Positions 32,228-41,229 of a stretch of 64,000 nucleotides of DNA are shown in pieces. Numbering within the stretch: the first letter of the stretch is position 1; each line of letters starts with the position of its first letter. A program made the position numbers and the translations under genes. The notes beneath the pieces were generated by a model that saw only the letters and a list, made by a program, of their open reading frames with translations, had not been told where the DNA came from and made no database searches. This DNA comes from Nitzschia sp. pyKryTriq1 (lineage: Eukaryota; Bacillariophyta; Bacillariophyceae; Bacillariales; Bacillariaceae). The stretch is from positions 1,078,722 through 1,142,721 of the forward strand of contig OY101121.1 of the NCBI GenBank assembly GCA_956465555.1, read 5' to 3'.

Positions 32228-32507
32228 AAGAAAAAAGTATTTGTCGAGAATGTGTCGCTTCGCCGCCGTAGAAAAATGTACCATGTCCTACGATGCAACC
32301 ACATCGCGGCGATGAGGATGATGATCATTTTCTTCGTAGAAGTACCTGGTACCTTCGTACGGAATCTTATGGTTCAACAAACGACAACTCTCGCTATCGG
32401 TTTGTCTGTGGAAAGGTCTTTTGGGTACCTGGTACCCGTCGGGAAGACTCAACTTCATGCTCCTTTGTACCAGGTCTACACAAATCAGCGTAGCCTGTCC
32501 TATTTTT

Positions 32508-32900
32508 ACACGTAATATCGCGCGCAAAAATTCAATGGGGTACTTGCCCCATTGCGGTGAACAACACGTAATATCACGCGGACAGGTTCAATGGGGTACT
32601 TGCCCCTGTGTCCCGATCAACAACACGTAATATCGCGCGCAAAAATTCAATGGGGTACTTGCCCCATTGTGGTCAACAACACGTAATATCGCGCTCAAAG
32701 GTTCAATGGGGTGCCCCAACTACTGTACTGCTACTACTACTACTACTACTGCTACTACTACCGGTAGTAGTAGTGCTACTGCTGCTGCTGCTACTAGTAG
32801 TACTGCTACTGCTACTACTACTGCTACTACTACTAACCCCATCGTGGCTTCAGCACGTAATATCGTGCACAAGGTACAGTAGGGGATCTGCCCCATTGCC
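32508..32900 (+). repeat. Tandem 56-59-bp repeats with internal hairpins, split by a CTA/CTG microsatellite
   Basis: Units start ACACGTAATATCGCG at 32508, 32564, 32623 and 32679, with a diverged copy near 32852. Most contain the palindrome CAATGGGG-TACTTG-CCCCATTG, which can fold into an 8-bp stem. The fourth copy is interrupted by about 110 bp of CTA/CTG trinucleotides (32725-32835). The tract lies inside the transposon, between its ORF and its right end. Confidence 0.85.
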
Positions 32901-33039
32901 CTAAAACGGTTTTCCAGAGTGTTTCATTCACGTCTACTACTTATTGTTAGTACTTCCTATCGACTTGAAGGAATGCACTGATTTCTAGGTGTATATTCGG
33001 CGTCTTCGCCCTGAGAACGGAGAGAGAAGACAAGTCCAG

Positions 33040-33280
33040 AACAACATCCCGCGGAATCTCGGATGAAATTTCGTGGGATGTAACCTCACAATCCCGTGGA
33101 ATTCTTTGTGGAAATCCACGGGATTGAGAAAAGACGGCTGAGGGGTCTGGGGAGAAATTCGGCGGGAGTTCAACGGATGCGCGTCCGTTGAGCGTCATCG
33201 GACATGACCTAAGAGGTTGGCCCGGTGCGCGTTGAAAATCCCGTGGAATCCAAAATGGAGATCCCACGGGATAACGATAT
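33040..33280. repeat. Subterminal palindromic motifs, right side
   Basis: About six copies of ATCCCRYGGRAT-like sites in both orientations, matching those at the left end. Confidence 0.55.
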
Positions 33281-33298
33281 CGTGGATTTGTCGTAACA
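33258..33298 (-). repeat. Right terminal inverted repeat of the Ginger-like element
   Basis: Ends TTGTCGTAACA, the exact reverse complement of the left terminus, and is followed by TCTC. Confidence 0.75.
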
Positions 33299-33570
33299 TC
33301 TCTCCATTCGAAAAACGAAAAGGGGGCGTGCGAATGCTGGAGAGGGGGTTAGAGGGGGAATAATGCGAAGGTGACGTGGCGACAGGAAAACTGCATCCAA
33401 CAAAATTCTTCTTTCTTCTTTCCTTGTTTGCTCATCCGACTCTAGACCACGATGCTATTATCTGCTACCGTAGATACCCATCCATCATTTTTTACAATAC
33501 ACCCAGTGCATAACTGCTGAAAATCGGAAAGAGAGGTGGACCCAAAGTTCGTCTCTCGTTCATACAAATT

Positions 33571-35115
33571 ATGCGTAAGCGAATGAAGTTGCTGCTCGCC
33601 TTTATAGCGTTGAACCGCGTCAATGGGTTTCTTCGAGATAAAACAAGTGCTGTTTCGAAACCCTTTTCATCACAACGAAGGGTGGTGCAGCGATTTGTCA
33701 TGAGCGAGAAAGTCGAAGCACAAGAGTTGGATTTGGAGTTATTGCAAAGACTAGACCAATGTGATAGTGGAACTGCTGCTAGAAGGATTATGGAGCGGGC
33801 GATTGGAACAGGCGAAACCGCTCTCTACGGATCCATTTCCATCCCGCCAGGTGCTTCCGATCGGGGAATTTCCGATGGTGACCTTGCCATCCAAACAAAA
33901 ATACGCAACAAAAAGTATGGAATATTTGATCTGATTGATTTGAATGGCGATCGCGATGCAGACCGAGCGTCTGCTGGTGTGCTTGGCGTCTTCCTGGCGA
34001 GCAGCTTTTCGGCCTTGGCTGCCAACGAAAACCTTCCAGGCCCTGAAATCCTGAGATTTACCGTCGTTTGGATCCTCAGCTTCACACCATTCGCTCTTGT
34101 TGGATATGGCATAGCCACGCCTGAAAAGTTACAGGCCTTGTTAGTATCGATTCAGCGGGAACTCTTTCCCACGTATCGGAAAAGAATGATTCAGCACGAA
34201 GCCGGCCATTTTCTAATGTCACACCTTCTGGGCTTCCCGATTCAGGGCTACTCAACCAATGCAGTGAAGAATGCCGTTGAATTTTATCCCCTCAATGACC
34301 CCAGTGTTGGACCGGATCGGGCAAACCAGCTAGGCTTTGACCAACCTTCCCGGCGAGTCGATTCCACAGACGTGAGTCGTCGGCAGCCAATTGCAGACAA
34401 CGCTCCCTATTTCAGCGAGGAAGGGCGCGGTGGGGAGATAATAGAAACGCAATCCGTCTTCCGAAATTCAAAGAATTATACCGATAATCCGTTTCTCAAG
34501 CTTCCTTCGCAAATGGAACCTACAAACTCGTGGCCGTTTCGGGGTTTCGATCACAGGACAGTAGACTCATTGGCAGCTGTGAGCGTGGCGGGGGTATGTG
34601 CTGAGATTTTGGCGTTTGGAAATGCAGAAGGCGGAGTGGCAGATTTTAGCCAGCTCCGTCAAATATTTTCGAGCGCCGAACCTGAGTTGACTGAGCGAGA
34701 CATGGAGAATCGCATTCGCTACTCGCTCGCTTTTACGATGACGCAGCTTCGTCTTCATTTGGGTGCTCTGGATGCCCTCGCAGAAGTGATGGAGCGAAGC
34801 GGCAGCATCGCGGAATGCGTTGCAGCGATTGAAAGTTGCCCCAATGTTAGCGGTACTGATGGCATCTTCGGCGATTATGATATGCGTCGGAGACAACAAT
34901 TCCGATCTCTGGGCGTCAATGTCTTGGAGAAATTATTTCTGGATGAAAAGAATGCAGACGCGGAAGAAACTCGCTTGGTAGACGGCAAAGGTGGCGGGTA
35001 CAAGAAAGAGAAGAACAGGCTGATCAAAATTTCGGGTGACGACCCTCTGTATATTGCTCTGGGTATTGCTTGCCTCTTTTTGGCATGGGCGACTAGTGGA
35101 GGTCTATCATTGTAA
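33571..35115 (+). CDS. FtsH-like M41 zinc metallopeptidase without AAA module, probably plastid
   Basis: Single exon, 514 residues. The N-terminus (MKLLLAFIALNRVNGF) is a signal peptide ending in Gly-Phe, suggesting plastid routing. Two adjacent hydrophobic segments (VLGVFLASSFSALA and TVVWILSFTPFALVGYGI) precede IQHEAGHFLMSHLLG, whose H209-E-A-G-H213 is the M41 zinc site. VAGVCAEILAFGNAEGGVAD then corresponds to FtsH's 'GGRAAEE..FG....A..D', with the third ligand Asp. The C-terminus carries a final span (IALGIACLFLAWATSGG). There is no Walker A or B, so this is the ATPase-free branch known from plant plastid proteins. It would cleave or bind membrane proteins, perhaps working with FtsH. Activity is not proven. 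Confidence 0.8.
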   Translation: MRKRMKLLLAFIALNRVNGFLRDKTSAVSKPFSSQRRVVQRFVMSEKVEAQELDLELLQRLDQCDSGTAARRIMERAIGTGETALYGSISIPPGASDRGISDGDLAIQTKIRNKKYGIFDLIDLNGDRDADRASAGVLGVFLASSFSALAANENLPGPEILRFTVVWILSFTPFALVGYGIATPEKLQALLVSIQRELFPTYRKRMIQHEAGHFLMSHLLGFPIQGYSTNAVKNAVEFYPLNDPSVGPDRANQLGFDQPSRRVDSTDVSRRQPIADNAPYFSEEGRGGEIIETQSVFRNSKNYTDNPFLKLPSQMEPTNSWPFRGFDHRTVDSLAAVSVAGVCAEILAFGNAEGGVADFSQLRQIFSSAEPELTERDMENRIRYSLAFTMTQLRLHLGALDALAEVMERSGSIAECVAAIESCPNVSGTDGIFGDYDMRRRQQFRSLGVNVLEKLFLDEKNADAEETRLVDGKGGGYKKEKNRLIKISGDDPLYIALGIACLFLAWATSGGLSL

Positions 35116-35165
35116 TAGTTGCCCGCATGAGAAATAAAAGTGATGCAGGAGTAAACAGCAAATCT

Positions 35166-36779
35166 CTAATGTTTCCAAATTTTTATCATTCGATCTTTGG
35201 ATCCTGTGGCGACGCTTGCACCATTCGGACTCCAGTCCAAGGCATATACTTCATCAGCGTGTCCTGGCAAAGTAGCTCTTGCTTTCTTTCCGGATGGAAC
35301 TTCCCACAGTTTTGCGGTACTATCTTTACTTGCACTTACTAGGAATCGAGAATCAGTACTCCAAGCAACTTGATACACTGCGCCAACATGACCAGTCATA
35401 GTCGAAATGAAGTCTCCCGAGAACCCGTTCCAGAGCTTTACCTTCTTGTCGAACGAAGCCGACGCAAAGTAACGCCCATCAGGACTAAAAGCAATATGGT
35501 TAACAGCCTGCTGATGCCCCGTCAGTCTCTTGACGGCATGCTTGTCGTCTGCAGGATGCCACAAGAATAGGGTGAAATCGTCGCTGCCTGATACTAATCG
35601 TTCTGGTCCTTGAGCCGAGAATGCCTGGTACTTTTCTACTGCAGCCTGGTGTGCCTCCTCTTGGCTGAGAAATTTTGTGCCTCTGTGGTCGAATGGACCT
35701 GTCCGACATACGTGATCACTTGACAGAGCCAGCGTGTTGACACGATGAGCGTGCCCTTTGAGCGTGCGTACCAATTTACCGAGAACATCCCCATCTTTAG
35801 CAGTCCAAACCTTAATAGTACGATCTCGACTTCCCGTATACATGAAACCTTCTCCACCCCATCGGACACACTCCACACTGTCCGTATGACCACTCATGGT
35901 TAACAGGCACTGTTGCGTTCGAACATTCCAAATCTTGCATGTAGAGTCTTTGCTGCTGGTAACCAATCGCTCGCATTTGCCGCCGTTCAGATGCATCGGC
36001 TCCCACGATATACTAGTAATCCATTGTTTATGTGCCTTGGGTTTCACAAACAATGGCTTTCCCGTAGTAGGATCCCAAAGAATCAAAGTACCATTCTTGT
36101 CCGACGAGGCAAACCGAGTTCCATCGGGCGACCAGGCAGTGCACAAAACATGATTCTTGTGTTGCTTGCAGGTGAACCTGGGAAGGTTAGTGTTCACATC
36201 CCAAAATCTCACAGTCGTATCCCCACCTCCTGAAGCCAAGTGTCTTCCATCAGGTGAATAGCTCACATGCAAGATAGCTTCGGTGTGGCCGGGCATGGAA
36301 TCGGTGCACCGAGTCACGGGTCGCACGCGAAACACAGCCAAGGGTTGATACGTCAACTGAAGCACGTCCTCTGTAGACAATCCGTTAGCCTTGACCAAGT
36401 CCGCCAAGGTGGTTGTAATTTCCACATCATCCATCACTCCATTCTTCTCAACCTTGACATAGAACGAGTACGGAATGTGCTTGTTGTCGCTATCTTCACC
36501 TCCCTCTTTTTCCAAAAGAGAGTGAACCAAGGCCTGCAGGTCGTCCACCGAAGAGTTGGTTGGAATATCCATATGATTCGCAAGTTCCTCTCCTTGTCTA
36601 TTTTGTAACTGTACGACGACATTGGCCGGCAACTCTTTGTCGGGCTCCTCATCCCCTCGTCGATATCGTTTGGTCGGATTGGAATATCGGTAACCAAAGT
36701 TGGCTGGATTTTCTGATCCTACCAACGATGCGGTCTGCCAACCGATTCCACCTGTGCGTTTGCTCTCGCCTTCAGTCAT
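35166..36779 (-). CDS. NLE1: Notchless / Rsa4 homologue (NLE1), ribosome assembly WD40 protein
   Basis: Single exon, 537 residues. The NLE ubiquitin-like domain (about residues 50-150, from NVVVQLQNRQGEEL to VLQLTYQPLAVFRVRPV) is followed by MPGHTEAILHVSYSPDG, the family's entry to an eight-bladed WD40 propeller. Blades include HLASGGGDTTVRFWDV, CERLVTSSKDSTCKIWNV, FMYTGSRDRTIKVWTA and YFASASFDKKVKLWNG, with the last blade ending MIKIWKH. An insertion with a GTKFLSQEEAHQAAVEKY helix occurs between blades, as in yeast Rsa4. Rsa4/NLE1 binds the MIDAS domain of the AAA motor Rea1/midasin to remodel pre-60S particles. It is convergent with the M41 peptidase gene, 50 bp apart. Confidence 0.95.
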   Translation of the reverse strand: MTEGESKRTGGIGWQTASLVGSENPANFGYRYSNPTKRYRRGDEEPDKELPANVVVQLQNRQGEELANHMDIPTNSSVDDLQALVHSLLEKEGGEDSDNKHIPYSFYVKVEKNGVMDDVEITTTLADLVKANGLSTEDVLQLTYQPLAVFRVRPVTRCTDSMPGHTEAILHVSYSPDGRHLASGGGDTTVRFWDVNTNLPRFTCKQHKNHVLCTAWSPDGTRFASSDKNGTLILWDPTTGKPLFVKPKAHKQWITSISWEPMHLNGGKCERLVTSSKDSTCKIWNVRTQQCLLTMSGHTDSVECVRWGGEGFMYTGSRDRTIKVWTAKDGDVLGKLVRTLKGHAHRVNTLALSSDHVCRTGPFDHRGTKFLSQEEAHQAAVEKYQAFSAQGPERLVSGSDDFTLFLWHPADDKHAVKRLTGHQQAVNHIAFSPDGRYFASASFDKKVKLWNGFSGDFISTMTGHVGAVYQVAWSTDSRFLVSASKDSTAKLWEVPSGKKARATLPGHADEVYALDWSPNGASVATGSKDRMIKIWKH

Positions 36780-37175
36780 ATTCTATATGATAGTGTTTGG
36801 TCTTTAGATAGAATGAATCAATCCTGCTGAATGTACTATCATTTATGGTTCATGGATCATCATGGCAGATGAAATCTGTTTTTGTTCTGTGCTTTTTTGT
36901 CGCTTTGGTGGTTGGTGGAGACTTGGATGTGGCGGACGAAGTACAGACAAAAAGAGAGTGCAAAAGTGCGCGAGGTCCGCGCTATCCTTCCTCTCCTCGC
37001 GTTGTTCCTCGTATGGTACTGGTACCGTACCAGGTCTACTCCATGTACCGGTGGTGTCGTGAAAAAAGATCCAGCGCGGCTAGCGGCCAGAAAAATCGAC
37101 GATGAGGTCGAAGATCGACGACGAAGGGGACACACAATAAGTCACAAGTCTTATCACTCTGAAACCCTTCACACC
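36780..37175. other. Intergenic, divergent promoter region
   Basis: Between NLE1 and the nicotinamidase-like gene. The latter's frame is open upstream to 36882, but the extension has GTAC repeats (37015-37050) and no targeting logic. Confidence 0.4.
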
Positions 37176-38066
37176 ATGTCTGCAGATCCTATAATAACTC
37201 TCGTCTTGGTGGATGTCCAGAAAGACTTTCATCCGGGAGGCAGTCTCGCCATTCCGACAGCCGACGAAGATGCGGCGCGAATCGCCACGCTTCTCACGGA
37301 ACATCCGACCAAGATCACTCGTGTAGTGGCCACGATGGACTCTCATCAAAAGTTGCACATTGCGCATCCGGGATTCTGGCTCTCTGGTGGCGATGATGAT
37401 TCCAAGGCGACCCATCCCTCTCCTTTTACTATCATTTCATCCCAAGACATTGTGGATGGCAAGTGGAAGCCGCGAACCGACCTCAAGATACCACTACACA
37501 CTATCGATGGAAGTATCTTTGATGGATTGAACCAGGTTTTGGATTCCGAGGGAACAATTGACTTGAAAAAGTATGCTATCGAGTATACGAAGCGACTGGA
37601 AGCAAAAGGAAAATTCAAACTTTGTATCTGGCCAGAGCATTGTTTGATCGGATCTCCTGGGCACTGCATGGTCGACGTAGTTTTTGAGGCCGTCAAACAG
37701 TGGTCCCAAAGCACTGGTGGTAGCGTTGAGTGGGTTCTCAAGGGACAAAATCTATTGACGGAATCGTATTCTGCGATTGAGGCTGAAGTTCCTCTTGACA
37801 AGGCTACCAGTTTTGCCTCCGAGCTGCAAGACTCCTTGGAGAAGTCCGACCATTTGATTGTATGCGGTCAAGCAATGAGCCACTGCGTCAATTACACAAC
37901 TCGCAGTATCATCGAACGTTGGCCCAAGGAAAAGATCTCTAACATTACACTATTAACGGACTGTGCGTCCTCTGTACCTGGATTTGAAGAGGCCGGTGCT
38001 TCCTTTCAAAAAGAAATGTCCGAGTTGGGTGTCAAACTCAAAGCTTCTACTGAACTTTTTACATAA
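37176..38066 (+). CDS. Nicotinamidase-like isochorismatase-superfamily hydrolase
   Basis: Single exon, 296 residues from MSADPIITL. PncA-type motifs are complete: VDVQKDFHPGGSL with catalytic Asp13, the metal-site block TMDSHQKLHIAHPGFW (Asp, His, His), WPEHCLIGSPGHCMV (fourth ligand His), VLKGQN (catalytic Lys) and GQAMSHCVNYTT (nucleophile Cys). Nicotinamidase converts nicotinamide to nicotinate in NAD salvage. At 296 residues it is longer than bacterial PncA (about 190-215). The extra length lies mainly in the IDLKKYAIEYTKRLEAKGKF insertion, so another amide substrate is possible. There is no clear targeting peptide from this start. Confidence 0.85.
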   Translation: MSADPIITLVLVDVQKDFHPGGSLAIPTADEDAARIATLLTEHPTKITRVVATMDSHQKLHIAHPGFWLSGGDDDSKATHPSPFTIISSQDIVDGKWKPRTDLKIPLHTIDGSIFDGLNQVLDSEGTIDLKKYAIEYTKRLEAKGKFKLCIWPEHCLIGSPGHCMVDVVFEAVKQWSQSTGGSVEWVLKGQNLLTESYSAIEAEVPLDKATSFASELQDSLEKSDHLIVCGQAMSHCVNYTTRSIIERWPKEKISNITLLTDCASSVPGFEEAGASFQKEMSELGVKLKASTELFT

Positions 38067-38176
38067 CAGCATTCATTTATTATAATACCATATAATCTAG
38101 CAGTTTTCAGATCAAGGTCTAAGGTTCATAGTATGTTGTGTAGAAAGCTACAAACAAACTCTTTTGGCCCCACATC

Positions 38177-39903
38177 CTAAGAATCATCCGGGACGATAGC
38201 CCTCGTCATTCTCGCTTGGTACGCAATCAACACTGCAGATGACGTAATGGTCGGGATGGCCACCGTGTTGGCCACAGTTCGATACCGCCGATCAATGACT
38301 TCGATATCTGGAACAAACGAAGTGATCTCCTCTAGACGCTGGGACAACGTTACCACGCCACTGCAAACCTTGTCAAAGGTGTAACCTGTAAGAACGTCGT
38401 AGCTCGGTCTCCATAGCGGTTTGTCCTGTTGGAGGCAATATCGAGCAAACACGGCAACGCATGCCGCAACCAATGAAGGTTTCAAATCGGCATGCACTTG
38501 CGATTGCAGCGCCAGTTCGGAAAGATAATTCATCATGGCCTTTTCATGGCGATCGCGTCCAATATCCGAGTGTACCTCAAACGCCTGAGTAAAATCTACG
38601 ATGACAGGCTGAGCCAGTTTCCAATCAAGTGCTACCAGAACCATATCTTCTGTCGCAGAAAGTTGTTTGGCTGTAAACAAATTATCGCTGCAATGAACGA
38701 AATCAGTTGCCTTCATGGCCAGTGATGACGCCAGATCGCACTTACATGCGATGGACATGCAAGCGCTCGCTGTTAGCTGATAGTTAAGTACATTGAGGCG
38801 ACCCTGCAACAAGAAGCATTGTAAGTTCCCCTCAAATTTTGCAAGAAATAGCATAGCATCTAGAGCCATGCTGCTTGTCGACTTACCTTTATGTTGGAAA
38901 CGAATCTATGAAAGAGATCCATCGCATGAAATGGTACTCTGTCCCTAAGCGTGAAGCACTGAGTGATCTCGACAAGCCAATCGACGATCATTGCCCAGCA
39001 TCGTCGTGACAAATGGTTCGTAACTTCCGACTTCTGACGACTTTCGAGGTACTGCAGATAGCGATGATCAAAGGCCAGAGGGACCAAAGCTCGGAAAGAC
39101 TCACGTTGTTCTGGTTGGGGACGAAATGGAATGGAGAACATCCGAGGTGGAAGCACAGGGTTTAAATCATCACCGTCCTCGTACCAACGTACGACGTAAT
39201 CTCCCACAAGGATCACCCCCAAAGGATAGTATTTCTGCATACGAGCAAATACATCCCTCTGCCCTGGAGCCATGAATTCGAGCCCCCCTTGGAAGAAGCT
39301 CGCTTCAAAAATATGATTCAATAGCAGATTAGACCTCTCGGACGTCCGTGATACCGCAAGAATGCACTGGATACCCCGGGATCGCTCCTTCGCTCGAAAT
39401 CCGACCGAATCGTCCCCAAATGAAAAATGCACATGGTCCATTTTGGTAAAGCCAACCAAAGAGAGCTCCTCGGGCTTCTCATCCGGAGGATCGACTACAG
39501 CGCTGTCGACTTCTGTTATGGACAGAGCGCTCTCAATAGGATCCGTGTTCGATGCGTCGTTCTGTTTTTGGATTTTCCACAGGGAACTACATGTGGCAAC
39601 CTCATTCCATTGCTTCGAAACCAGCATTATTGACCGCAGAGTGCCGCCATCGACTGTCCCTGCGTCTGAGAGGAAGAACCCAAAGACGTGATGCAGCGTA
39701 TCACTCGATAAATCGCAGAGCACGCGTGGCTCCGCCTTTCCCCCTACTAATCGCTGCTTCTTCTTGGGTGTTTTTGCAGCCCGTCTGGCATTACGCCGTT
39801 TGCGGATTTCATTGTTTGGAGTTTTTCTCGACCACCCCATGAAGTCAATGATTCCCCTCGGCATTGAGGAGGGAGTCAAAAATGAACAACTGCTGTTGCT
39901 CAT
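38177..39903 (-). CDS. Cyclin-F-like protein: F-box plus cyclin box
   Basis: Exon 1 (39903-38887) and exon 2 (38803-38177) are joined in phase 0 across an 83-nt GTAAGT...CAG intron, giving 547 residues. An F-box (about 61-110: LCDLSSDTLHHVFGFFL, then LVSKQWNEVATCSSLWK) would bind Skp1. Residues about 120-290 are a middle region of unknown fold. A cyclin N-box follows (RRCWAMIVDWLVEITQCF, FHAMDLFHRFVSNIK) and continues across the intron (YQLTASACMSIACK, FVHCSDNLFTAKQL, LVALDWKLAQP), then a C-terminal cyclin fold. This architecture is that of cyclin F, the F-box founder, an SCF receptor for cell-cycle proteins. An in-frame Met at 40098 is the alternative start; its extension overlaps GTAC repeats. 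A GTAAGT within exon 2 could be a spurious donor. Confidence 0.8.
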
Positions 39904-41229
39904 TGATGCTCTGCGAATACTCTCCAAATTCGACGGGGGGCGCTTCTTCGCACTCTCTACCTCTGCTACGTATGGCACAAGAGCCTTCTGCTTGTACCAG
40001 TATCGTACTGGTACCAGAAATGGATGTGGACGCGTGAAGAGTGAGTGATGATGAAGAAACAATTTCCAAATTTGTTTGTCTTTTTGTCTGTCCATCATTT
40101 TGAACTGCCCCGCCTGGTCGGTGCGGACATTTTCAAAAAAAGTATTCGTACCCGCATAAAATACTGTACAGGTTCGGTTTACGTTTACCCCTTATCCTCC
40201 TTGTGCACAACGACTAAATTGACTAAAGCAAAACCAGTGGTAAATAAGAGTCGGGGTAGAGCACTCCCTGGGAGATGAGCTCTACAGTTCATACCAGGTA
40301 CCGTTACAGTCTTATTTACCCCTGAGTGAGTATTATTTACCACTGGAGTGGAAGGCTCGAAGTCTGGAAGTCGAACTAGTCGTAGCTTGATGAGACAATG
40401 TCTGTCCGCCTGACGTGACGCGACGAGCACACCATACATATCCAATGGATAAAATAGGCAAATCCAATCCATTGCGATAAAATTACTTAACGATTCTATG
40501 TCCTATGCGACTCTGGCACGCCAGCAACAAAATAAAACGTGATTCACAGGTAGTAGTACAATTGATTTTTTGTTTCTGTCATCAAACGTAAACTGACACA
40601 ACGCTAGGTTGTGAAAGATCACGGTCGGTTGCATCGGTTGTAATACGACTTGCCATCCGAATGAAATTCCTCGTGGCGGCATGAAAAAATAATTCGGTCC
40701 CGGGGACGACTGTTGCGGCGGAAAACGAGTCAACGATCAGTCGTCTTTGTGTTTCCGTTACCAATTCGTCTACCGGTACTGGTGATTCAAAACGAAAAAT
40801 AATTGTTCTGGAGTAATTGGGTCATGTTCGAATCACGGACGTGGTCATTTTTATTTTTGGGTGTCTTGCGATGACGTAGGCAGAGTAGATTCCGTTAAGT
40901 AAATTAGAAGTTGGATGACCGTAAATTAGAAGTTAGATATATTAGGGGTGCTCGCTCGACTCGACGACACCGGTACGAGTACGCCGTACCTGGTACAGTG
41001 GATACTCTGGCTCTCTTTTGCCTTCATTTCTTTCTTTCTTGCTTTTTGTGCTTCGTCGGCAGTCGTCGGGATCAGGGATCAGCCGAAAGTCAGTTGAAAG
41101 AGTTAAGAACGTGGACCCGAGACCCGACGATGACATTCAACGAACAAAACGAAGAGCGAAAGTCAGTAAGTCTACGTGGGTTGGCAAAGCTCAGTCAGTG
41201 TTGTCCCAGCTGCCAAAACGAAAGATTAA
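39904..41229. other. Long intergenic region with an inverted-repeat element
   Basis: Divergent spacer. It holds the inverted repeat at 40234-40346 (listed separately) and GTAC motifs near 39990-40020, 40770 and 40970-40995. No gene was recognised. Confidence 0.45.
40234..40346. repeat. 113-bp inverted-repeat element, MITE-like
   Basis: Perfect 14-base ends (CCAGTGGTAAATAA and its reverse complement) enclose a nested stem, GTAGAGC...GAGCTCTAC, and a CTCCC/GGGAG loop stem. No clear target duplication was seen. Confidence 0.55.

Larger units (their letters stand above)
29746..33298 (+). mobile_element. Ginger-like integrase DNA transposon encoding an integrase-Ulp1 protein
   Basis: The element is bounded by inverted ends: the left begins TGTTACGACAA and the right ends with its exact reverse complement, with weaker matching for about 30 bases more. 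TCTC flanks both sides as a possible 4-bp target duplication, though the left flank is CT-rich and could match by chance. TGT...ACA termini, a 4-bp duplication and a retroviral-type integrase core are, as I recall, the marks of Ginger transposons. IS3EU-type elements are the alternative. It is 3553 bp long with one main ORF, a tandem-repeat tract after it and short palindromic repeats near both ends. There are no long direct repeats, reverse transcriptase or capsid gene. The termini and the 694-codon main frame are preserved, suggesting a rather recent insertion. The usual N-terminal zinc finger is not seen, so the copy may be shortened. Confidence 0.75.

Noticed and set aside
29746-33298. Reading the element as an LTR retroelement or a Polinton
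   Set aside because: No long direct repeats, reverse transcriptase, capsid or DNA polymerase; short inverted ends and small size fit a plain DNA transposon.
36882-37175. In-frame N-terminal extension of the nicotinamidase-like gene
   Set aside because: Contains GTAC repeats and Trp/Arg-rich sequence unlike a targeting peptide; the shorter start fits the family.
38703-38760. Extra intron in the second exon of the cyclin-F-like gene (GTAAGT...GCAG)
   Set aside because: Removing it would delete part of the cyclin box that aligns well with the family (DFV...DN.FT); read-through is more likely.
40234-40346. Possible tRNA-like fold
   Set aside because: The stems are nested inverted repeats without anticodon arm or T-loop signature; no tRNA or rRNA was found anywhere in the window.
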